From positions 203,844,562 through 203,908,561 of the forward strand of contig NC_057801.1 of NCBI RefSeq assembly GCF_018294505.1: a DNA stretch of 64,000 nt. Direction: 5' to 3'. Positions 23,771 through 32,186 of the stretch are shown here, in pieces (the stretch's first letter is position 1; the number at the start of each line of letters is the position of its first letter). Below the pieces are notes generated by a model. The model was not told the DNA's origin, searched no databases, and was given only the letters and a program-made list of their open reading frames with translations. Both the position numbers and the translations under genes were made by a program. This stretch comes from Triticum aestivum. Lineage: Eukaryota; Streptophyta; Magnoliopsida; Poales; Poaceae.

Positions 23771-25145
23771 AAGTGTCAGGGGTAGACAGTAATTTCCATC
23801 TCGCAAACACTTGCTTCGGGAAGCCCACAAATTATGGTGGGTGTTTAGCCGCTTCGTTCAAAACTTGGGAGAATTAGCATTCATGTTTGCCCTGGGCCCT
23901 GGCAAACTAAATTCAAATCCAATTTGTATTCGATTACGAATATCCACAGATAATTCTACATTTTGTTACATATTTATTCAAAACCACCACCAAGATTTAT
24001 TCCACCTTTATATATGATTATGATTTAGAAATGTCGTGATCTTCGAATTCAGTAGGTTGGATACACTCTGAGTCAAACAGTTATTTCATCCAATACAATA
24101 CGGTTACACGAAAAATAGTTCACCTTATGTCAATCATATAAGTACTGAGGATTACCTCGCCTAAAAAATTCGGATCATTACAACACATGGAAAACATGTG
24201 ACACTCCAAAAATTTTAATTTGGTTTTCATCAAAAACTTTGTTGAATTTTAAAAGAGGGCATTTAAAATTTCTTTTCCAGAAATCCTTCCTCTTAAAAAC
24301 TTTCTTTTCTTTGGCAAGGATTTTTATTTTTTTCTTCAAACTTTGGTGTCTGATCTTTTGAAACTTCTTCTCTGTTGGTTCCCTCTCAAATTATTTTGGG
24401 AGTTTAATCTTTTCTTCTAAAAAGAAACTCTATGAAAATTTGGGATTTTCATATCTTGGAAACCCCCATGACTTTGTATTTTGCCCATGTGGTAAAACCC
24501 CTCCAAAACCTCCCCTCCTCCTTGTAATCAACCTAAGTTCTCTGTCCCAACTAATCCAAGCAAGTTCTGGATTTTATTCTAATTATTTTTTCCCTCAAAT
24601 CATTTCTGAAAATTATTTGGAGCCTGAGTGATTTTCAAAGCAAGTGCCCTTTTGCATTTGAGTTTTGACCTCAAACCAACTCTCCTGGATAGTCCTTTGT
24701 ACCCACAACCCAGAACAATCTTGATCCACTCCTTCTCTTTTCTAATTTTTCAAATTTCAGTCTCTGCAAGTTTGGACCAGATTTGTAAAATTAGGTGAAA
24801 TTCATATCTACACTCCTTCAAAAATTCCACCAAAATTCAGGTAGCCTACTGGAGCAATGAGTAGCCACTCCACCAAAAATCAGCTCGAGGAAAAATCCCC
24901 AGAGGCCAAATTCATTCTGTCGAACACCTGAGCTGCACTGTTCCTTTGCAAGTTCAGAAAGTTCAGATATTCAGTCGTTTTCCCTTCGTCAGACTCGGTC
25001 ACGGAATCCCAGCCCGATTAGCACCTAAATGGAACCGGTGGACCTCAACGACGATGCCCAAGCCCCTAATCCCACTGCACATCCACAGCGCCGCCGTAAT
25101 CACTCGCCGGACTTATCCCATTCGCGGCAACCGCCTCGGGCCGGA

Positions 25146-25154
25146 TATATATAG
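25146..25154 (+). promoter_or_regulatory. TATA box in chromovirus 5' LTR
   Basis: TATATATAG in GC-rich surroundings, with its counterpart TATATATA at 37923-37930 in the 3' LTR. It is the best core-promoter candidate of the element. Transcription would start about 30 bases downstream. The partial internal LTR (29051-30881) lacks it. Confidence 0.6.
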
Positions 25155-26895
25155 CGCCCCTAAGCTCCCTCTCGCCCCCGCACACCTCCACCACCTCACT
25201 GGACCCCGACCAGCAACTAGAAGAGCCTCGAGGGGCCCTTCTTCCTCGACTCCGGCCGCCTCGCTCCGCCTCGGCCACCAGCTCGATTCGCTCCGGTGAG
25301 GCCGTCTCCGGCGCCCCAATCCCCGTCCGTTACCCCCTCTAGCTACCAGAAGCCTAACCCCCTCTTCAATTTGATCTTCACAGCTCTCTCCGACGAAGTC
25401 CGCAACCACCCGAGCCGCCGTCTGCCGGAGCCAGGCTCGCCGTCGACGTGGTACTCGCCGGCGACCACCACCACCACCAACCGACGCGGAATGGCGCCCT
25501 GAGCAAGGAGGTACCCTCCGATCCCCCTGCCTCGCCGTGGATCGCCGCCGGCGACCACCGCGGCTCTCGGGCGCCGACGAGCTTCGTTCCCCCCCCATTT
25601 GAAAGTTTAAACCTGACGAGTGGGACCCCACCGTCAGCCTCTCTGTCACTTCTAAGCGAAGCGTTTTCTGAAAACGCCTTCTGCCAAATGCGCTTTCCCT
25701 TTGGGCTGGCGTAGTTTCTGCCGAAGCGTTTTTTGTTTTTATAAGCTAGCCCCTGGGAACTTTCTGTTTCATTACAGATGAGTCCCTGGGCAAAAACCTT
25801 TATAACTTTTAAACAGAAAGGTATTTTTGATTGATTCTTTTTCTGTTCTCTTTAAAATTTTGTCTAGTTTTTTATCAGATTTATTTGAAAAAAATTTGGA
25901 ATATTTTTGTGCACCCCCTTGGTATTTACGATAGCGCATATATTTTCTTTATACCGTAGATACCGAAGGAGGTGACGGAGCCGCGAACTTCACCGAGCTA
26001 GGCTCCGACTACTCCGAACCAGGAAAGCATGTTTGAACTTTTGATATGATGAGTGTCTTGGCATGTTTTGCATTTAGTTAGTTTCATGACATGTTGAGGA
26101 GCATATCGATGAACATTATTTTATGCAATAATGAGGTAAGTGAGTTCGATGATCCATAAGTGGATGGATGTGAGTATGAATGGCCATGTGTTGGCATGAG
26201 GATGGGTAAGATGGCAGTGTCGTAGCATGCCAGTCTTATGCCAGACTATGTGACTTCAGTGTCAAACGTATCGGTCCAGTTCCTCTCATTTCCTTCCCTG
26301 TACTACCACATGTTTTCCGCAAGGAATATGGTTTAGTAAGTTGCAAACCGCTTTCCTGGTACACACCAAAAAGGAGAGGCTGTGATGATGGTTCCATGGC
26401 CCTGGATTAAAGCCAGTCATCCTGTCAGGGGGCATGGGTGTTTCCGGTTGGGACCGAGAGGGGGGCACCCCTTAGAGCGCGCGTATATAAATTTGATCCC
26501 ATGCTATTCGAGATTGTGATCTCCCCGTCTCAAAAGTTTTTCTTGGACGATGTCTAGGGTGATTCCTAGCATCGAGAGGTAGGATGGGTGTGTACTAGTT
26601 AGCTGTGTTTCCTTCCGAAATACCGTAAATGGAACTAGTCCTTCGTGACTACGGAAATCCGTTGGCTGTGGGAAAAATTTTGTACAAACTCTGCAGAGTC
26701 ATATATTTCCTCCAAATCATCTATACCACGTCCTAGATCGATATTATCTTATCCTGATCAAATGTCAGTTTTGATGACAGAGACTCCGGTGAATCGCATG
26801 AGTGCTAAGTCCGGATAAATGATTATTCCTGTGGATGGAGTAACCCATTTATTCTCATGAATTGAACATTTATTATGAGCATTATTTCCTTGTGA

Positions 26896-27262
26896 ATAAA
26901 AGCCCTTTCTGCGATGACGCTCAGACGTCCGACTGTGGCATTGTTGTATCTCACTTTCTTTTAAAGCCCTTTTTGTGATGTCGCCCCGACGTCCGACTGT
27001 GGCATTTCTTTTAAAGCCCTTTCTGTGATGTCGCCCCGACGTCCGACTGTGGCATTTCTTTTAGAGCCCTTTCTGTGATGTCACCCCGACGTCCGACTGT
27101 GGCATTTCTTTTAAAGCCCTTTCTGTGATGTCGCCCCGACGTCCAACTTTGGCATTTCTTTTAAAGCCCTTTCTGTGATGTCGCCCCGATGTCCGACTGC
27201 GGCATTTCTTTTAAAAGCCCTTTATGTGGTGTAGCTAAGACGCCCGACTATGGTATCATTTC
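26896..27262 (+). repeat. 50-bp tandem array in LTR (7 copies)
   Basis: Unit of 50 bases starting AAAGCCCTTTCTGTGATGTC and ending GTGGCATTTCTTTT. Regular copies begin at 26963, 27013, 27063, 27113 and 27163, flanked by degenerate copies at each end. The array is present at the matching places in the internal LTR piece (about 29821-30187) and the 3' LTR (about 39674-40040). Copies vary mainly at CG sites. Confidence 0.9.
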
Positions 27263-27960
27263 CTTATATTTATTTATTCACCTTTCGAGGCGTCGCTTCA
27301 GACACCCGATCGGTATTCATTTATGTTTTGTTGGGATTTCAGGCGGACTACCGCCGTTTCCCTTTTACTTACCTTGTTATGCTAATTTTTGAATGTACAT
27401 TGGTGAATTAATCATGACGCATTCATGCATGCATTTGTTATATCTTACATCCGAACTGTCTTGCGAGTACTTTCAAAGTACTCACTGGCTTGTTGACTTG
27501 GCCAGATGCTGACGAAGGCGATCTCATGGATGAAGAATTTGATAGCGAGTCCGACACCTAGAGGAGTCCCAGTCAGTCTCGTGCGACCCTGGATTTGGTC
27601 ACTGTTTTATATCCGCTTCTCCTGCCAAATAAATTCATCGAGCCTCACCTCGACGCTCGATGAGATGACAGACTTAGAGTCTTGTATCTCTCTCCCCGCT
27701 GTGCTTCTCCACCACCGCCCTATCCTCAAGTCAGTAGTATGCCTCCACACCACTGTGTCATGTCCTCCATTATGTATAATTATTGGCGTGCTTGTAATAA
27801 TTTGGTTGAGCAACCATAGTTCGACCCTGTAATATATTTTATGCTACTGGCTTATTGTATCAAGAATTTGTCTACCAGTGAGGAGGATTTCTCTCATACT
27901 GGACTCAAAAGGTTGGTTTCTCAATAAATATTTTTATTGGAAAACCGGTCGTGACAAGCT

Positions 27961-27976
27961 TGGTACTAGAGCCAGG
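27961..27976 (+). promoter_or_regulatory. Primer-binding site 1 of chromovirus
   Basis: TGGTACTAGAGCCAGG lies 4 bases after the LTR end. It is an altered form of the initiator-Met tRNA site TGGTATCAGAGCC. The second copy (30886-30901) reads TGGTACCAGAGCCAGG, one base closer. Confidence 0.75.
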
Positions 27977-28121
27977 CTGACTGTAGGAAGCCACTAGGTG
28001 CGATCGCTAATTGGTTATTAGCATGATTGAGCCTTTCCATATTTTCTTGATTGTAGTCTTTTTCTGTCAGTCAGCATAAATTTATGATCTGACCATGCCG
28101 AATTTTTGCTTACCTTTGTAG

Positions 28122-28922
28122 ATGGCCGACAACAGCTGCGAGTCTCAGACCTTCGCCAACGTGCCCGATGGGTTCGTCAAGCTTCTTTCCTTCATCGTTC
28201 AGGTCGCGATGGGGCCGTCTGTGCGCCCAGTCTTCACACTCTACCAGCACAAGGTCAACAACAGTCTAACCATGCACCAGGCCACGGTGCAGTTCAGGGG
28301 AGGGCGTGGTGAGTTACGCCGCTTCCGGTTCGTGGGAAGAGCCATGCCTACGGAGAGGCATGCTATGCAGATGGCAGCCCGTGAGGCGATAGCTCGCCTC
28401 AGGGATGTCCTTCCCGTGATGAAGACTCGTCGTTACCGCTATCTTCCATGCCATGTGCCTTACACCTGTCACTACTCATTCTCCTGCCCCAGAGGAGAAC
28501 GAGACGAGGCTTTTGAGATGCTCATTGAGTATCTCCGGGCCCTGGAGGCAGCCTTCGACAACCTGGTGGACGACTTCGTAGCTACCTGCATGGACTCAGT
28601 TCATGGCTGTGCTGCCAACAGGAGGGAGCTCCTACCCATCGCACCGCCACTGACTTTGGTCTCGTCATCAGCATCTTATATGCCTACTCGTCGCCTGCCT
28701 TCTACCGAAGAATTCAACCAAGTCATTGCGCCCACTCCAGCGCGCATTGCACCACCCTTCGCGCCCACTCCTGTACGTGTTGCTCCGCCCCCGGCAACCG
28801 CTCCGTCCACTCTGCGCAACACTACACGTATGGAGCCTATTAGCGAGGAGGAAGTCGAGTCCCCAACCTCGCTACGCCTCGCCCTCGGCAGGGCAAAGGA
28901 TGTCGTCAACATTTCCGGCTGA
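28122..28922 (+). CDS. ORF0 copy 1, pre-gag protein with dsRNA-binding-like pattern
   Basis: An intact 266-codon frame between the primer-binding site and gag, GC-richer than its surroundings, starting MADNSCESQTFANVPDGF. Residues ~33-95 run VRPVFTLYQHKVNN, then a strand-rich stretch (ATVQFRGGRG, RRFRFVGRAM), then a helix HAMQMAAREAIARLRDVL. The beta-beta-beta-alpha order and the final AAxxAIxxL helix resemble a dsRNA-binding motif; this is inference from pattern only. Residues ~115-170 are helical (DEAFEMLIEYLRALEAAF). The C-terminus is proline/alanine-rich with APTPxRxAPP repeats. It is not gag: there is no zinc knuckle, and gag follows downstream. Extra pre-gag ORFs are known in some plant Gypsy lineages, but I cannot name this one. 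Confidence 0.75.
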   Translation: MADNSCESQTFANVPDGFVKLLSFIVQVAMGPSVRPVFTLYQHKVNNSLTMHQATVQFRGGRGELRRFRFVGRAMPTERHAMQMAAREAIARLRDVLPVMKTRRYRYLPCHVPYTCHYSFSCPRGERDEAFEMLIEYLRALEAAFDNLVDDFVATCMDSVHGCAANRRELLPIAPPLTLVSSSASYMPTRRLPSTEEFNQVIAPTPARIAPPFAPTPVRVAPPPATAPSTLRNTTRMEPISEEEVESPTSLRLALGRAKDVVNISG

Positions 28923-30885
28923 GTGCGCTTGCCCGTCATGCGATGTACCGCTTTGTAAGATATGTACATAGGTTGTGAGGAGTAGCCTGTTTGCGCATCA
29001 TGTAGGATCTGGAGAAGTGCACTAGCCTAAATAACATGTCAGGATTATGTAATAATGAGGTAAGTGAGTTCGATGATCCATAAGTGGATGGATGTGAGTA
29101 TGAATGGCCATGTGTTGGCATGAGGATGGGTAAGATGGCAGTGTCGTAGCATGCCAGTCTTATGCCAGACTATGTGACTTTAGTGTCAAACCGTATCGGT
29201 CCAGTTCCTCTCATTTCCTTCCCTGTACTACCACATGTTTTCCGCAAGGAATATGGTTTAGTAAGTTGCAAACCGCTTTCCTGGTACACACCAAAAAGGA
29301 GAGGTCGTGATGATGGTTCCATGGCCCTGGATTAAAGCCAGTCATCCGGTCAGGGGGCATGGGTGTTTCTGGTTGGGACCGAGAGGGGGGCACCCCTTAG
29401 AGCGCGCGTATATAAATTTGATCCCATGCTATTCGAGATTGTGATCTCCCCGTCTCAAAAGTTTTTCTTGGACGATGTCTAGGGTGATTCCTAGCATCGA
29501 GAGGTAGGATGGGTGTGTACTAGTTAGCTGTGTTTCCTTCCGAAATACCGTAAATGGAACTAGTCCTTCGTGACTACGGAAATCCGTTGGCTGTGGGAAA
29601 TTTTTTGTACAAACTCTGCAGAGTCATATATTTCCTCCAAATCATCTATACCATGTCCTAGATCGATATTATCTTATCCTGATCAAATGTCAGTTTTGAT
29701 GACAGAGACTCCGGTGAATCGCATGAGTGCTAAGTCCGGTTAAATGATTATTCCTGTGGATGGACTAACCCATTTATTCTCATGAATTGAACATTTATTA
29801 TGAGCATTATTTCCTTGTGAATAAAAGCCCTTTCTGCGATGACGCTCAGACGTCCGACTGTGGCATTGTTGTATCTCACTTTCTTTTAAAGCCCTTTCTG
29901 TGATGTCGCCCCAACGTCCGACTATGGCATTTCTTTTAAAGCCCTTTCTGTGATGTCGCCCCGACGTCCGACTGTGGCATTTCTTTTAGAGCCCTTTCTG
30001 TGATGTCGCCCCGACGTCCGACTGTGGCATTTCTTTTAAAGCCCTTTCTATGATGTCGCCCCGACGTCCGACTTTGGCATTTCTTTTAAAGCCCTTTCTG
30101 TGATGTCACCCCGATGTCCGACTGCGGCATTTCTTTTAAAATCCCTTTATGTGGTGTAGCTAAGACGCCCGACTGTGGTATCATTTCCTTATATTTATTT
30201 ATTCACCTTTCGAGGCGTCGCTTCAGACACCTTATCGGTATTCATTTAGGTTTTGTTGGGATTTCAGGCGGACTACCGCCGTTTCCCTTTTACTTACCTT
30301 GTTATGCTAATTTTTGAATGTACATTGGTGAATTAATCATGACGCATTCATGCATGCATTTGTTATATCTTACGTCCAAACTGTCTTGCGAGTACTTTCA
30401 AAGTACTCACTGGCTTGTTGACTTGGCCAGATGCTGACGAAGGCGATCTCATGGATGAAGAATTTGATAGCGAGTCCGACACCTAGAGGAGTACCAGTCA
30501 GTCTCGTGCGACCCTGGATTTGGTCACTGTTTTATATCCGCTTCTCCTACCAAATAAATTCATCGAGCCTCACCTCGACGCTCGATGAGATGACAGACTT
30601 AGAGTCTTGTATCTCTCTCCCCGCTGTGTTTCTCCACCACCGCCCTATCCTCGAGTCAGTAGTATGCCTCCACACCACTGTGTCATGTCCTCCATTATGT
30701 ATAATTATTGGCGTGCTTGTAATAATTTGGTTGAGCAACCATAGTTCGACCCTGTAATATATTTTATGCTACTGGCTTATTGTATCAAGAATTTGTCTAC
30801 CAGTGAGGAGGATTTCTCTCATACTGGACTCAAAAGATTGGTTTCTCAATAAATATTTTTATTGGAAAACCGGTCGTGACAAGCT

Positions 30886-30901
30886 TGGTACCAGAGCCAG
30901 G
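30886..30901 (+). promoter_or_regulatory. Primer-binding site 2 of chromovirus
   Basis: TGGTACCAGAGCCAGG, 4 bases after the end of the internal LTR fragment. It would be transcribed inside the genomic RNA, giving one RNA with two tRNA priming sites. Confidence 0.75.
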
Positions 30902-31046
30902 CTGACTATAGGAAGCCACTAGGTGCGATCGCTAATTGGTTATTAGCATGATTGAGCCTTTCCATATTTTCTTGATTGTAGTCTTTTTCTGTCAGTCAGC
31001 ATAAATTTATGATCTGACCATGCCGAATTTTTGCTTACCTTTGTAG

Positions 31047-31847
31047 ATGGCCGACAACAGCTGCGAGTCTCAGACCTTCGCCAACGTGCCCGATGGGTTC
31101 GTCAAGCTTCTTTCCTTCATCGTTCAGGTCACGATGGGGCCGTCTGTGCGCCCAGTCTTCACACTCTACCAGCACAAGGTCAACAACAGTCTAACCATGC
31201 ACCAGGTCACGGTGCAGTTCAGGGGAGGGCGTGGTGAGTTACGCCGCTTCCGGTTCGTGGGAAGAGCCATGCCTACGGAGAGGCATGCTATGCAGATGGC
31301 AGCCCGTGAGGCGATAGCTCGCCTCAGGGATGTCCTTCCCGTGATGAAGACTCGTTGTTACCGCTATCTTCCATGCCATGTGCCTTACACCTGTCACTAC
31401 TCATTCTCCTGCCCCAGAAGAGAACGAGACGAGGCTTTTGAGATGCTCATTGAGTATCTCCGGGCCCTGGAGGCAGCCTTCGACAACCTGGTGGACGACT
31501 TCGTAGCTACCCGCATGGACTCAGTTCATGGCTGTGCTGCCAACAGGAGGGAGCTCCTACCCATTGCACCGCCACTGACTTTGGTCTCGTCATCAGCATC
31601 TTATATGCCTACTCGTCGCCTGCCTTCTACCGAAGAATTCAACCAAGTCATTGCGCCCACTCCAGCGCGCACTGCACCACCCTTCGCGCCCACTCCTGTA
31701 CGTGTTGCTCCGCCCCTGGCAACCGCTCCGTCCACTCTGCGCAACACTACACGTATGGAGCCTATTAGCGAGGAGGAAGTCGAGTCCCCAACCTCGCTAC
31801 GCCTCGCCCTCGGCAGGGCAAAGGATGTCGTCAACATTTCCGGCTGA
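31047..31847 (+). CDS. ORF0 copy 2
   Basis: Second intact 266-codon copy. By hand alignment it differs from copy 1 at 8 bases, all transitions; 7 change the protein (for example Ala to Thr near residue 29, Arg to Cys near 107, Cys to Arg near 160). At least 5 of the 8 involve CG versus TG or CA. The gag start follows at 32187, 340 bases downstream. Two open copies with mostly amino-acid-changing differences suggest drift after duplication rather than selection on both. Confidence 0.75.
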   Translation: MADNSCESQTFANVPDGFVKLLSFIVQVTMGPSVRPVFTLYQHKVNNSLTMHQVTVQFRGGRGELRRFRFVGRAMPTERHAMQMAAREAIARLRDVLPVMKTRCYRYLPCHVPYTCHYSFSCPRRERDEAFEMLIEYLRALEAAFDNLVDDFVATRMDSVHGCAANRRELLPIAPPLTLVSSSASYMPTRRLPSTEEFNQVIAPTPARTAPPFAPTPVRVAPPLATAPSTLRNTTRMEPISEEEVESPTSLRLALGRAKDVVNISG

Positions 31848-32186
31848 GTGCGCTTGCCCGTCATGCGATGTATCGCTTTGTAAGATATGTACATAGGTTG
31901 TGAGGAGTAGCCTGTTTGCGTATCATGTAGGATCTGGAGAAGTGCACTAGCCTAAATAACATGTCAGGATTATGTACGCATATCCTGAGTGATGTATTGT
32001 ATAATTACCGCCCGCGTGTAAGATATGTAATGAGCAGTCCTTCTCCGTGCGCAAGTCGATTTGTTTTCTTAAGTAAGCTGGGTTATTTTGTTTTATTTGC
32101 CAGCTTTATGCATTTTTTTGGAATTGTTTTTGCGACTCTTTCCGCTTTTCTTATGAGTTTTACAAAATATTTCCCCAGAGTGAAAA

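Larger units (their letters stand above)
18374..24191 (+). mobile_element. CACTA-type transposon, left part
   Basis: CACTACAAAAAAATACACTTCC at 18374 is a CACTA-superfamily terminus, and ATT (18371-18373) could be half of a 3-bp target duplication. About 1.3 kb of subterminal sequence is full of GGCCCAT/GGCCCGT motifs, as in these elements. Further right are short minus-strand frames, a triplicated unit (21870-22850) and repeats near 23230-23770. No transposase motif is visible. The sequence resumes at 40733 after the chromovirus. The matching right terminus (TTTTTGTAGTG) was not found, so the right edge is unknown. Confidence 0.7.
24197..27956 (+). repeat. 5' LTR of chromovirus
   Basis: A 3760-bp LTR. 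U3 is about 950 bp, with a TATATATAG box at 25146-25154. The presumed R and U5 are very long and include a GC-rich leader, a 50-bp tandem array at 26896-27262, and a 9-bp-arm palindrome GAGTACTTT-C-AAAGTACTC at 27465-27483. Compared with the 3' LTR it lacks about 333 bases shortly before the TATA box. Confidence 0.93.
26127..29050 (+). repeat. Tandem duplication, unit 1
   Basis: First copy of a 2.92-kb direct duplication. It holds the 3' half of the 5' LTR (26127-27956), the primer-binding site and ORF0. The base after its end (29051) returns to the LTR sequence AATAATGAGGTAAGTG found at 26127. The join AGGATTATGT/AATAATG sits where both parents have TTATG, so only short homology is at the junction. 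Confidence 0.92.
29051..31975 (+). repeat. Tandem duplication, unit 2 with partial internal LTR
   Basis: Second copy, offset 2924-2925 bases. It contains a promoter-less LTR fragment (29051-30881) ending GGTCGTGACA, a second primer-binding site, and ORF0 copy 2. After 31975 the sequence continues uniquely into gag. It is about 99 percent identical to unit 1 in the ORF0 part by hand count. Confidence 0.92.

Noticed and set aside
25113..25649. Arg/Gly-rich 178-codon minus-strand ORF, repeated at 37890-38315
   Set aside because: Antisense to the GC-rich LTR leader; its persistence only reflects the two LTR copies.
26896..27262. Regular repeat that could be mistaken for a CRISPR array
   Set aside because: Units are contiguous without unique spacers, it sits in an LTR, and the genome is clearly a plant's.
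27506..27832. 108-codon ORF present in all three LTR copies
   Set aside because: The copies are recent duplicates, so conservation carries no evidence of selection; no domain is recognised, and the overlapping acidic frame is more protein-like.
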